Positions 46,604 to 55,019 of a stretch of DNA of 64,000 nucleotides are shown here, piece after piece (the first letter of the stretch is position 1; each line of letters starts with the position of its first letter). The DNA lies in the NCBI RefSeq assembly GCF_014697545.1, contig NZ_JACJSA010000004.1:1-64000 (forward strand). The letters run 5' to 3'. The notes beneath the pieces were generated by a model, which saw only the letters and a program-made list of their open reading frames with translations, did no database searches and was not told where the DNA came from. Position numbers and translations under genes: made by a program. The DNA comes from Oscillatoria sp. FACHB-1407. GTDB lineage: Bacteria; Cyanobacteriota; Cyanobacteriia; Elainellales; Elainellaceae.

Positions 46604-47746
46604 TTAGATTGACCCTCTTACCGCCTGACGCAACTGCTGAAAAAAGTCCGTTTCGGTGATCTCTGCGACCTGCGCTTCCACTTCGGTAAAGTCAATATCA
46701 AACTGCAATAACTCCAACTGCTGCCGCAGCCATTCTTCCTGTTGTTTGCGGCGGGTGATATCAACGTTTGTCCCTTCGTAATACAACAACTGACCCACAC
46801 TATTGCGAATGGCACGCGACGACTCCGACACCCAAATCACCCGACCATCACAGCGGTAGACTTGATATTCAAAGTCAACCACCTCGCCCTGTGCCTCAAT
46901 TTGCTCTAAAAATATCTGGCGGCAACTGGGATCAACATAGATCTGCTTGGCAATGTCAGTGACCTGCACCATCATCTCCTCTGCGGAACGGTAGCCATAG
47001 ATCCGTGCCATGGATGGGTTGACCTTGAGATAGCGTCCCTCAAAGGTGCTTTGAAAGATGCCCTCGATCGCATTCTCAAAGATGCCGCGATAGGTTGCTT
47101 CGGCGATCCGCAACGAGTCCTCCATCTGTTTGCGATCGCTGATATCGCATAACGCACTCAAAAACGTCAGTTCCCCGTTAAACATAAACGGTCGCAACGA
47201 CAGTACAACCCACAACAAAGAACTATCCTGGCGTTTGAGCTGCAATTCATAATTCTGGACATAACCCTGTTGAGCAAAGATAGCCAAAATTTGCTGACGA
47301 TCCTCGGGATTCCAATAAAAATCCGAGGTTTTGCGCCCAATGAGGTCGGTCAGAGCTAAACCAAACGTAGTCGTAGTAATCGCGTTAGCATACAAAATCG
47401 TGCCATCTAAAACGTTAGAAATCAGAACGGGCAACGGTGTCGCCTCGGCAATCAAGCGAAATTGCTCCTCACTTTGACGCAAAATATCGTCCGTTTGAGC
47501 GTTAAACGCCGCTTCAACCGCTTCTGAGTGCTGGGTTGTCGTTTCCAATAACCCCTCCAGACTCACTTTGTCTTGCCGCAATGATTCGATTGTGGCATCT
47601 GAATGGGTAATCGCCCTGGTTAACAAGCTCTCTAGATCTGCTTTTTCTCGTTGGAGCGTTTCTACCCTCTGGGTGAGTTGCCCAATTTGCAACTTTAATC
47701 TTGCGACTTCTAAGACAAACTGCTCTTTTGAGACTTCGTCTGACAT
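46604..47746 (-). CDS. PAS-domain protein without output domain
   Basis: This 380-residue protein consists of an N-terminal coiled coil (about 1-90, repeated LE-LL patterns, including two related blocks LESLLTRAITHSDATIESL and LEGLLETTTQHSEAVEAAF) and two PAS/PAC modules. PAS1 is about 92-210 (FRLIAEATPLPVLISNVLDG, ALCDISDRKQMEDSLRIAE). PAS2 is about 215-340 (IFENAIEGIFQSTFEGRYL, YYEGTNVDITRRKQQEEWL). The tail (DFTEVEAQVAEITETDFFQQ) is a family-specific motif I recognise from cyanobacterial PAS/cyclase proteins. No kinase, cyclase, GGDEF or receiver is attached. It may therefore act as a sensing adaptor or be the severed sensory half of such an enzyme. The start is ATG 47746. Confidence 0.85.
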   Translation of the reverse strand: MSDEVSKEQFVLEVARLKLQIGQLTQRVETLQREKADLESLLTRAITHSDATIESLRQDKVSLEGLLETTTQHSEAVEAAFNAQTDDILRQSEEQFRLIAEATPLPVLISNVLDGTILYANAITTTTFGLALTDLIGRKTSDFYWNPEDRQQILAIFAQQGYVQNYELQLKRQDSSLLWVVLSLRPFMFNGELTFLSALCDISDRKQMEDSLRIAEATYRGIFENAIEGIFQSTFEGRYLKVNPSMARIYGYRSAEEMMVQVTDIAKQIYVDPSCRQIFLEQIEAQGEVVDFEYQVYRCDGRVIWVSESSRAIRNSVGQLLYYEGTNVDITRRKQQEEWLRQQLELLQFDIDFTEVEAQVAEITETDFFQQLRQAVRGSI

Positions 47747-47844
47747 ACGACCTACGCAGCAAATAATGCGGTTACAAGCATAATAGAATCTTTTCCGCCT
47801 TGCTAGATGAGCGTATTGCTTCTTAGACCTCTTTTAGTTCAACG

Positions 47845-49005
47845 TCAGGCATCATCTGCCCGGTCAATGGGTGGCAATGCCTCAGTTGGGATGGGTGCAG
47901 CAGTAATATCTGGCTCAACGATCGCCCCACTGGAGGAATTGTCCTGAGCAACCGATGCCGGAACTGTTTCCAAACGGTCATTGCCCCACTTGTCCAAAAT
48001 ATCTTTGACTAATGCCTCTTCGATCCAGGTCTTTGCCACAACCGTTAACGGCAACGCCAGCAATAACCCCAAAAAACCAAAGAAACTGGCAAAGAAAATC
48101 TGAGCCGCCAGAGTCAATGCTGGGAGCAAAGACACCTGTTGTTGCATCACGGTCGGCGTTAAATAATATGCTTCAATCTGCTGGATGATCAGATAAAGCC
48201 CAATCACAAACAATGCCTTCCAGGGTGCATCCAGCAGAGCCACCGTCAGCGGAAAGACAATACTGAGGGTAGGACCAATGTTGGGAATGAAGTTCAACAA
48301 CCCTGCTAGCAGTGCGTGCGCCAGGATGAATTCAATTTGCAAGACCCACAATCCGATAAAGCTGAGTAATGCGACAAAAGAAGAACTAATCAGCAACCCG
48401 CTGATCCAGTTCCCTAAAGACACCTCGCATTTCACCAGGATCTCGTCGGCGCGGCGGCGATAAAACGAGGGAAATAGTTTGAGGAAGGTAAAGCGATAAG
48501 CCGTTGGGTTCGCTAACAACATGATGGTGAGCACAATCACCACTAGCAACTCCAACAGTGCGTTGAGTGAGTTGGAAAAGAACTCGAAGAAGTTCCCCAA
48601 AATATTTCTTACTAAAGGCTGAAGCTGCTGGGTCAAAGAAGTCAGGTCAGTAGGCAACTCTAAAATAGGAAACCAGGGAGGTCTTTGCTCGATAAACTGT
48701 TCGAGTCGGAAGGAAATCTCAGTTACTGCTTCGGGCAAAAGCCGCACTAGCTGCAAAAACTGATCGATAAATGGCGGTACGATCAGCCCCAAAAACAACA
48801 ACATCACCACGACAACAATGCTCAACGCCAATGGCACTGCTGCTCGTCGAGACATCCCAGATTTTTGCAATCGTCTTGCTAAGCTGTTGAGTGCTGTTGC
48901 TAACACCACCGCCGCAAATACCAACAACAGCATTTGCCGAATTTGCCACAGGACGACCAATGCAATTACCAGGCACAGAAATCCTAGCCACTGACCCAAC
49001 TTCAC
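47845..49005 (-). CDS. AI-2E family transporter (PerM/YdiK-like)
   Basis: This 386-residue polytopic membrane protein has about seven to eight helices and the family pattern: LGFLCLVIALVVLWQIRQML and LLVFAAVVLATALNSLARRL at the N-terminus, then LIVPPFIDQFLQLVRLLPEA, ALLAGLLNFIPNIGPTLSIV and the C-terminal FFGFLGLLLALPLTVVAKTW. The central soluble loop between helices 3 and 4 is typical. Members have been linked to autoinducer-2 export or to Na+/H+ exchange; no specific substrate can be inferred. The C-terminal 50 residues are a Pro/Ala-rich cytoplasmic tail. The start is ATG 49005. Confidence 0.9.
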   Translation of the reverse strand: MKLGQWLGFLCLVIALVVLWQIRQMLLLVFAAVVLATALNSLARRLQKSGMSRRAAVPLALSIVVVVMLLFLGLIVPPFIDQFLQLVRLLPEAVTEISFRLEQFIEQRPPWFPILELPTDLTSLTQQLQPLVRNILGNFFEFFSNSLNALLELLVVIVLTIMLLANPTAYRFTFLKLFPSFYRRRADEILVKCEVSLGNWISGLLISSSFVALLSFIGLWVLQIEFILAHALLAGLLNFIPNIGPTLSIVFPLTVALLDAPWKALFVIGLYLIIQQIEAYYLTPTVMQQQVSLLPALTLAAQIFFASFFGFLGLLLALPLTVVAKTWIEEALVKDILDKWGNDRLETVPASVAQDNSSSGAIVEPDITAAPIPTEALPPIDRADDA

Positions 49006-49224
49006 ACGTTTAGCTCCTCACGCCTATATACAGCAGTCATCATTACGGTTGAAATCAGGGATATTTTGTAACTCAACTTGGTACCGTTTCCAAAACACTC
49101 CCCTGGTCTTACCCTTCTGACAAAAGATATACATCATCATATTCATCATCTAATGATGTATGGACGAAGGATATGCGACTACTGACTGTAGAGAGAGCAT
49201 CGCTGAAATTATACTCACATTAAA

Positions 49225-49390
49225 TAACGTCAGTTCGGTTTAAGAGCCCGGCGAATGAATTCGCGGCTACTAGGGCGAAGTCCGCCGACGCGGACTCCGG
49301 AAAATCAAGGTTTGACGAACCGACGCAGGTCGGTTTTGCTCCGATAGCGGCGGTTTTAACCGCCGAAATCCTGATCCCGAATCCACGTTA
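49225..49390. repeat. MITE-like repeat, family A, full copy
   Basis: 166 bp, about 90 percent identical by eye to 1224-1390. Ends TAACGTCAGTTCGG and CGAATCCACGTTA are imperfect inverted repeats. Internal palindromes include GCGAATGAATTCGC, GTCCGCCGACGCGGAC and GGCGGTTTTAACCGCC. It is flanked by TTAAA at the left and AATAT at the right; no convincing target duplication. Confidence 0.72.
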
Positions 49391-49433
49391 AATATATGCA
49401 TTCAATGCATAGCAATTGTCGAGACCGTTAATA

Positions 49434-49489
49434 CAAGGGGTTGTGGGGTCTGCGTCCCCAGCCAGGGGTTCCACCCCTGTACCCCTTTC
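49434..49489 (+). repeat. GC-rich hairpin repeat, family H
   Basis: AAGGGGTTGTGGGGTCTGCG, TCCCCAGCCAGGGGTTCCAC, CCCTGTACCCCTTT folds into two clear hairpins (GGGG...CCCC and CAGGGGTTCCACCCCTG). It is the best-preserved of four copies. Similarity to the copy at 9076 continues right to about 49513. Confidence 0.62.
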
Positions 49490-49756
49490 TAATCTTAGTG
49501 AGTCCTGCTATACAACCGTGTGTAAGTGGGTTCAGCACGGGAAGTTCCACCGCCACACCCCATACTTTACCCAGGTGAGTATCGCTATAGATCAGAACTG
49601 CAAGGTCAGGATATCAGGTCACGGGTTTTCAACTGGCAATCTCTCACTAGATTGACGCTAATGCCAAACAGTTCTTGTTAACTAAGATCTAGCGAATCGT
49701 CAGAATTGTCTGAAGCGATTGGCTTTAGCCCTAGTCCAACACTTCTGCTTTTAATA

Positions 49757-50335
49757 ATGCGGCTGATCGTTTTAACCCTGAAACCAATGATCGTTGGCAC
49801 CAATCATCTGTTTACGGTGAATTGGCGTGAGATTTTTACACCGAGTGTTTCACTCACTGAATTGTTTATCCGGGGATCACTGGTTTATCTGCTCCTGTTT
49901 GTTTTGCTGCGGTTTCTGCCTAACCGTCAAGTGGGAGCAGTCGGCATTGCCGACCTACTTGTGGTCATCCTGTTTGCCAATGCGGCGCAAAACGCCATGT
50001 CATCCGACTACACTTCCCTCACCGATGGGTTGATGCTAGTGGCAACTATCGTATTTTGGAACTACCTGCTGAATTGGTTGGGATTCAAGTTTCCTAAAAT
50101 CCAACGGCTGTTGAGTCCACCTCCGCTAATGCTGGTGAAGAACGGTCGGATGATTTATCGCAATATGCGGCGAGAGTTGATCACCGAAGGCGAGTTGATG
50201 CTGCAACTCCGCAAACAGGGCGTTGAGAAGCTCAATGAAGTCCGTATGGCATTCATGGAAGCCGATGGCAGTGTCAGCGTCATTACTCACAACACACCGA
50301 CGCATCCTGCCTCTAGACCACCAGTGTTAGGGTAA
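49757..50335 (+). CDS. DUF421 (YetF-type) membrane protein
   Basis: This protein of about 192 residues has two to three N-terminal membrane helices and a small cytoplasmic domain, the layout of DUF421/YetF proteins. The family pattern is seen in LTELFIRGSLVYLLLFVLLR, RQVGAVGIADLLVVILFANA, AQNAMSSDYTSLTDGLMLV, PPPLMLVKNGRMIYRNMRRE and LMLQLRKQGVEKLNEVRMAF, MEADGSVSVI. In spore-formers relatives affect envelope or germination; the role in cyanobacteria is unknown. The frame is open from TTG 49706; ATG 49757 is preferred, ATG 49787 also possible; no clear ribosome-binding site. It converges on ftsY with a 3-bp gap. Confidence 0.85.
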   Translation: MRLIVLTLKPMIVGTNHLFTVNWREIFTPSVSLTELFIRGSLVYLLLFVLLRFLPNRQVGAVGIADLLVVILFANAAQNAMSSDYTSLTDGLMLVATIVFWNYLLNWLGFKFPKIQRLLSPPPLMLVKNGRMIYRNMRRELITEGELMLQLRKQGVEKLNEVRMAFMEADGSVSVITHNTPTHPASRPPVLG

Positions 50336-50338
50336 ACC

Positions 50339-51925
50339 TCAACCGCTGAGGAGGGCTTCGACAAATTCATAACTTGAGAAGGGGCGCAGGTCTTCAATGC
50401 CTTCGCCTACCCCAATAAAGCGAATTGGCAATCCCAACTGCTGCACAACAGCGAGTGCGATTCCCCCTTTGGCGGTGCCATCTAGCTTAGTCAGGACAAC
50501 CCCACTTAACTGAGCCGCTTCTGAAAAAACTTCTGCCTGACGCAGACCGTTTTGTCCTAATGTGGCGTCTAATACCAGCAGAGACTCGATGTGAGCATTG
50601 GGAGCTTTTTTGTCGATAATGCGGCGAATCTTGCTCAACTCATCCATCAGGTTCTTCTTGTTCTGCAACCGTCCGGCGGTGTCAATTAATAGAAGTTCTG
50701 TATCACGGGCTTGAGCCGCTGTGATCGCATCAAACACCACCGCAGCGGGATCGGTGTTTTTGCCGGGGTTAGCAATCACCTCGACATTACTGCGATCGCC
50801 CCACACCTTCACCTGTTGTACCGCCGCTGCCCGAAAGGTATCGGCTGCCCCGATCAGACAGCGATAGCCTGATTTTTGAGCGATATGCGCCAACTTGCCA
50901 ATGGTGGTTGTCTTTCCGGCTCCATTCACCCCGGTAATCAGCCAAATGTTCAGCGTTTCCTTTTCGGGAGCAAAAGTGGGGTTGTAGGGTTTGCCGCCGG
51001 GGGTGTCTAACATACCGCGCAGAATTTCTTTCAGATACGCGATCGCTTGTTCCGGGGGCAATGCTTCCTGGCGTAAGCGATTCTGCAATGACTCGATAAT
51101 GAAATCAGTGGCTTCAACCCCAACATCGGCTTGCAATAGCAAGGATTCGATTTCGATGACCGCATCTTGATTAAGCGGTCCCTGACCAACGATCGCCCGC
51201 AACTGGTTCACCAGGCTACGACGGGTCTTGTCTAACCCCTGACGCAATCGCTTCAGCCAGGTAATTTCTTCGATGTCTACCTGATCGGGACGACGACCCT
51301 GAGCCGCCAACACCTGAGCAGACCAGACGAAGTTTTCATCCAATGGCAACTCAGGAACTGCATCAGAGGTTGTTGGTGCAGTTTGACGAGTTTCTGGTTC
51401 AGGCTCAACGATCGCCTCTGCCTTCAACCGCTCCAATCGTTCCTGCCGCTCAGCTTCAGCTTTCATCCAAAAGGGCAGGGCACTTTGTTCTGCTGCATTG
51501 GTTTCAGGAGAAGCCGTTGGCGATTGCTCCTCAGTCGCCTCTGGAGGGGTTGAGGTTGCGGGTTCCAAATCAGGTGCTACAACTTCTGAAGCGATCGCTG
51601 TTTCAGGTGTTTCCTCCGTTTCAACCATAGGCGAATCGGCTGTCACTGGTAGATCAGCAGGTGATGCTTCCGGCAGGTCAGGAGCCGCTTCAGTCGTAGT
51701 CGGCTCCGAAGGAGTGGAGGTCGCCGCTTCTGCCTGCTTTTTCTGAATATTTTTGTACGCTGCCTTTGCCCACTCTAAGTAGTTAGAGTCGATTGCTCCC
51801 TCCGTGGTGCCTGCCGCTTCAGTTGAGATATCGGTTGAGGTGGATGGTTGCTCTGATGGTTGGGTGTCAGAGTTGGCATCAGACGATGGAGGATTTTGGG
51901 GGCGGTTAAACCAGTTGAAAGACAT
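50339..51925 (-). CDS. ftsY: Signal recognition particle receptor FtsY
   Basis: FtsY is the SRP-receptor GTPase that docks SRP-ribosome complexes at the membrane for insertion of membrane proteins, here including thylakoid proteins. The 528 residues have an N-terminal acidic, Pro/Glu/Thr-rich region of about 190 residues, then an N-domain helical bundle (TWLKRLRQGLDKTRRSLVNQ) and a G-domain. The G-domain has G1 GVNGAGKTTTIGKLA (about 333-347), DTFRAAAVQQVKVW, G3 LLIDTAGRLQNKKNLMDEL and G4 LTKLDGTAKGGIALAV. The start is ATG 51925. nusB lies 93 bp upstream on the same strand, so the two may share a transcript. Confidence 0.97.
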   Translation of the reverse strand: MSFNWFNRPQNPPSSDANSDTQPSEQPSTSTDISTEAAGTTEGAIDSNYLEWAKAAYKNIQKKQAEAATSTPSEPTTTEAAPDLPEASPADLPVTADSPMVETEETPETAIASEVVAPDLEPATSTPPEATEEQSPTASPETNAAEQSALPFWMKAEAERQERLERLKAEAIVEPEPETRQTAPTTSDAVPELPLDENFVWSAQVLAAQGRRPDQVDIEEITWLKRLRQGLDKTRRSLVNQLRAIVGQGPLNQDAVIEIESLLLQADVGVEATDFIIESLQNRLRQEALPPEQAIAYLKEILRGMLDTPGGKPYNPTFAPEKETLNIWLITGVNGAGKTTTIGKLAHIAQKSGYRCLIGAADTFRAAAVQQVKVWGDRSNVEVIANPGKNTDPAAVVFDAITAAQARDTELLLIDTAGRLQNKKNLMDELSKIRRIIDKKAPNAHIESLLVLDATLGQNGLRQAEVFSEAAQLSGVVLTKLDGTAKGGIALAVVQQLGLPIRFIGVGEGIEDLRPFSSYEFVEALLSG

Positions 51926-52018
51926 CGAATTTTACTGTCGGACGGGGATTGAACTGCATGTTCAGGTCAGGTTAGGCTGAACTACCTCTACCATAAGCGT
52001 ACAAGGAGTTTGCTAACT

Positions 52019-52642
52019 TTAGATTTTTAAGGCATCGCTGACGCGCCGCAAAACTCCATTGATAAATCGATGCCCTTCTTCACCGCTATAGCGTTTGGCT
52101 AGCTCGACCGCTTCGTTAATCGCAACCTTATCGGGAGTGCCCAGATACAAAATCTCGGTCACCGCGATTCGCAAAATGTCCTGGTCAATCCGGGCGAGTC
52201 GCTCCAGCTTCCACTCCACCATATTCTCGCTGAGCACCCGATTAATCTCGTCCCGGTTGTTTTGCATGTAGGTAAGCAGATCGAGGGCATAGTCGCGCAC
52301 CTCCTGCTGATTTGCCAGTTGAATCAACTCAGGCAGTTCGATCGCCGTTCCTAAGCGATTGATTGCGGTTTGAGCCAGGTCGATCGATTCTTTAACCATG
52401 GCTCTGGCACTCCGCACATCAACGGCACGCGTCTCGCTACTCAACAGGCGATCGCTCCCCCGTTCTAGCTCTGCCGATGCAGTCTCCAACGTGTCTTGAA
52501 TTTCAGTTAGCAACGTCCGCACGGCTGCCAACAATAACTGCTGCAACTGCTGCGTTTGGAGCTTCTCAGTGTTACTAGATAATTGGCTGATACTCAAAAG
52601 AGCCAATTCACGGGCAATTCGACGGGCTTGCATAGTAGTCAA
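52019..52642 (-). CDS. nusB: Transcription antitermination factor NusB
   Basis: NusB binds boxA RNA together with NusE (S10) and protects rRNA transcripts from premature termination. At 207 residues it is longer than the 140-residue E. coli protein because cyanobacterial NusB carries a long inserted helical segment (about 35-105). The conserved core is clear: RIARELALLSISQLSS at the N-terminus and LERLARIDQDILRIAVTEIL, KVAINEAVELAKRYSGEEGH, RFINGVLRRVSD at the C-terminus. The start is taken at ATG 52642; ATG 52633 (MQARRIAREL) is three residues in. It precedes ftsY on the same strand. Confidence 0.95.
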   Translation of the reverse strand: MTTMQARRIARELALLSISQLSSNTEKLQTQQLQQLLLAAVRTLLTEIQDTLETASAELERGSDRLLSSETRAVDVRSARAMVKESIDLAQTAINRLGTAIELPELIQLANQQEVRDYALDLLTYMQNNRDEINRVLSENMVEWKLERLARIDQDILRIAVTEILYLGTPDKVAINEAVELAKRYSGEEGHRFINGVLRRVSDALKI

Positions 52643-52874
52643 ACGGGCAGCACAGACCCATTGATCCTAGCAGGAACGGGCGAACATCGGTAAGACGCGA
52701 CAGGAATTTGGAAACTAATCCTTGGGAGGTTGGGAGGGTGTGGAGGAGTGGGAGAGTGTTCCATTCTTCGTTTTGAGTTCTAGAATGGGATGCCTCACCG
52801 CAAAACTCAACATTCAAACCTCAAAATCTTTAATTTCATTCACTCTACCCCATCACTCCCGACTCCCTCATCTC

Positions 52875-53438
52875 ATGACTCCTCAAGACATTACAGATAC
52901 GCTGGAAACACTGTTTGATTTGCCTGTGCAGGTCAATGGCAGCGAATCGTGGCAGGTCGAAATCAATAACCTGCGATTGCTGGTGCTGCTATCGGAAGAT
53001 GGCTCATGGCTGCGATCGCTGATCTCGATTGCCTCGGCTGAAGATGCCCAACCCCATCTGGCGCAACTGATGGAAGCCAATTTTGATGAAACTCAGGAAA
53101 CTCGCTATGCCCTGTATGAAGGGGTGTTGTGGGGCGTATTTCAGCACAATTTTGAGAGCCTGACGACAGAAGACTTTCAAGCGGCGATCGCCCGTTTGGT
53201 CACGTTGCAACAACGGGGATTGTCCGTCAGTTTTGACCAGTTGGCGGAAACCCAGATCCGCCAAATTGTTCGGGCTGCTAAATTGCAAGGGCAGTCTCTA
53301 GAAACTACCCTGCAAACCCTCGATCGCTTTTATCGGGAAGGCGTTATGGGTGAAATTGATCAGAACGCCGAGCAACGACAAGCCGTCTTGGGGGCATGGC
53401 GTTATCAACTCGAACGCTTTTGGAACGAGGAGGGGTGA
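52875..53438 (+). CDS. Conserved cyanobacterial protein, CesT/YbjN-like fold suspected
   Basis: I do not recognise a named family with certainty. The 187-residue protein begins MTPQDITDTLETLFDLPVQV. The first 130 residues alternate helix and strand in a way that recalls type III secretion chaperone (CesT) and YbjN folds: an N-terminal helix, strands SWQVEINNLRLLVLLSEDG and LISIASAEDAQPHLAQLMEA, then YALYEGVLWGVFQHNFESLT. The last 55 residues are helical (SLETTLQTLDRFYREGVMGE). The open frame extends upstream to 52722, but the sequence before 52875 is low-complexity filler, so ATG 52875 is the likely start. The gene is divergent from nusB. Confidence 0.65.
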   Translation: MTPQDITDTLETLFDLPVQVNGSESWQVEINNLRLLVLLSEDGSWLRSLISIASAEDAQPHLAQLMEANFDETQETRYALYEGVLWGVFQHNFESLTTEDFQAAIARLVTLQQRGLSVSFDQLAETQIRQIVRAAKLQGQSLETTLQTLDRFYREGVMGEIDQNAEQRQAVLGAWRYQLERFWNEEG

Positions 53439-53536
53439 AAAGGGAAAAAGGATAAACAATGAAGGATTAAGGATGGAGGATAAAAGGCAGAGAACTGCCC
53501 TCGATTCCCCACTCCCTGCTCCCTACTCCCTACTCT

Positions 53537-53857
53537 TTAATACTCTAAAAACAACGTCTCAAAGGTGTCTGACGTGGGAGTGGGTCGAGCCACCAATTGA
53601 GGTGCATTGGGATCCTGTGGACTGGCGTTCCGCATTTGTTGAACGTTGCCCTCTAGCTGGTTAATGTGTTGATCCAAAATGGTAAGGCGATCGCAAATCT
53701 GCTGTCGTCGCTCATCCATGGTCTGCAACTCTTGCTGGAGGCGTTTCTTTTCAACAACGAGCTTATAGATATCCAGAAAAGCAGCAGCCTCTGATTTTTG
53801 CCGGGGCATGGTGCTAATTTTGGGGCGAATCTTGCCTCTAGCGGTATTACGACGCAT
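53537..53857 (-). CDS. Small coiled-coil protein of unknown function
   Basis: This protein of about 106 residues is basic at the start (MRRNTARGKIRPKISTMPRQ). It then forms one long coiled-coil helix (AAAFLDIYKLVVEKKRLQQE, LQTMDERRQQICDRLTILDQ, HINQLEGNVQQM) and ends in a Pro-rich tail, FETLFLEY. I recall the KSEAAAFLDIYKLVVEKKRLQQEL pattern from small conserved proteins of filamentous cyanobacteria, with no proven role. The frame also allows a TTG start at 53872 (MSNPPMRRN); ATG 53857 is used here. It converges on the gene ending at 53438, and the 98-bp gap is filler. Confidence 0.6.
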   Translation of the reverse strand: MRRNTARGKIRPKISTMPRQKSEAAAFLDIYKLVVEKKRLQQELQTMDERRQQICDRLTILDQHINQLEGNVQQMRNASPQDPNAPQLVARPTPTSDTFETLFLEY

Positions 53858-53950
53858 GGGGGGATTACTCAACTATTTTTCTCAGTATTCCCAAAATTTG
53901 GCTCATTCTCCGGATGGCAATTACAAATCAACAAAACTTAGAAATATGCT

Positions 53951-53996
53951 TCCTGACTCGCCTCCGCCTATCAAATGTGGCTACGGCTATAAAGCG
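53951..53996 (+). repeat. Short dispersed sequence shared with 13857-13907
   Basis: TCCTGACTCGCC, then CTATCAAATGTGGCTACGGC, then TATAAAGCG matches 13857-13907 in order with a few substitutions. It sits in the gap upstream of the coiled-coil protein gene. It is too short to classify. Confidence 0.4.
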
Positions 53997-54091
53997 AATG
54001 GGAGTGAGATAATCCCACTCCCATCGCAGTCAGCCTATTCACCTTTGAATGGGCTATTTTATCGGTAGATGCAATGGTGCATGGAAAGGCG

Positions 54092-54802
54092 TTAGCCCAC
54101 CAATCCAGATCGCAGAGCACGCACTGCGGCTTGTGTGCGGTCATCTGCACAAAGCTTATTTAAGATGTTGCGAACGTGGGTTTTAACAGTCCCAACGGTG
54201 ATGTAGAGTTTTTCAGCGATCGTGGCGTTGCTGCATCCTGCTACGATTAACTCTAGCACCTCTAGTTCCCGTTCAGTCAACGGGTAGGTTTCTAAAATTT
54301 GACTGTATTCAGGTGCAACAGCATCAATCGCCACAGTTGGCTTGACTTTTCCCTCGCCAACAGGTTGGCGAGCCTGCTTCAAAACCAGTCGGGCGATCGC
54401 CGGATCAATCCAGCTATGACCATCATTGGTAACATGAATGGCTTCAAGCAGGCGATCGAGGCTAACATCTTTCATGCAGTAAGAATCAGCACCAGCGGCA
54501 AAAGCTGCTAATACCGCATCTTCACTGTCGTTCAAGGTCAAAATTAAGATTTTTGTTTTAGAGTCTTCTGACTCAGATTGAAATTCTCTAAATTCGCGAG
54601 TTAACTCAATTCCATCAATATCAGGCAATCCGATATCGACGATGGCTACATCCGGTGCAGATGTCTGCAACAAATGCAAGCCCTCTGTGCCGTTAGCAGC
54701 CTCACCGACGACTTTTACGCCAACCTGTTGCTGTAGAGCGGTTCGCATTCCAACGCGAGTTAGATCATGATCTTCAATGAGGGCAACTTGAATTTCGCTC
54801 AT
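54092..54802 (-). CDS. NarL/FixJ family response regulator
   Basis: This 236-residue two-domain regulator has a receiver domain at 1-125 with acidic pocket EDHD, phospho-acceptor Asp in PDVAIVDIGLPDIDG, Thr/Ser at ILILTLNDSED and Lys in SYCMKDVS. The LuxR-type helix-turn-helix at about 170-230 reads LTERELEVLELIVAGCSNAT, IAEKLYITVGTVKTHVRNIL. The linker of about 40 residues is unremarkable. It is divergent from a PAS-containing histidine kinase, with 208 bp between the starts. That arrangement makes the kinase a good candidate partner and the shared promoter region a likely target. The start is ATG 54802. Confidence 0.93.
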   Translation of the reverse strand: MSEIQVALIEDHDLTRVGMRTALQQQVGVKVVGEAANGTEGLHLLQTSAPDVAIVDIGLPDIDGIELTREFREFQSESEDSKTKILILTLNDSEDAVLAAFAAGADSYCMKDVSLDRLLEAIHVTNDGHSWIDPAIARLVLKQARQPVGEGKVKPTVAIDAVAPEYSQILETYPLTERELEVLELIVAGCSNATIAEKLYITVGTVKTHVRNILNKLCADDRTQAAVRALRSGLVG

Positions 54803-55019
54803 GTTGTGTAGCTTCTATGACTTTATGACGATGGCAATTAGCGTTGATTAACCAACAATAATAAGGAGATAAATTTAATATACTGCCTTAGTTTAAAGTG
54901 CATATCCCTATAAAGGTAGAGGCAACGATTATTCCCTTCTCATCCTTTTTATATACACCGAATTGCAACAAATGGATTTTATATGATTTGAAGATTGGCT
55001 GGTTGGAGACGTGGATAGT

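Larger units (their letters stand above)
49006..49756. other. Divergent gap with two dispersed repeats
   Basis: Besides the promoters of the transporter and DUF421 genes this stretch contains the best-preserved family A element (49225-49390) and a family H hairpin repeat (49434-49489). A small direct match ATGATGTA / CATCATATTCATCATC occurs near 49130-49160. No gene was recognised. Confidence 0.55.
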
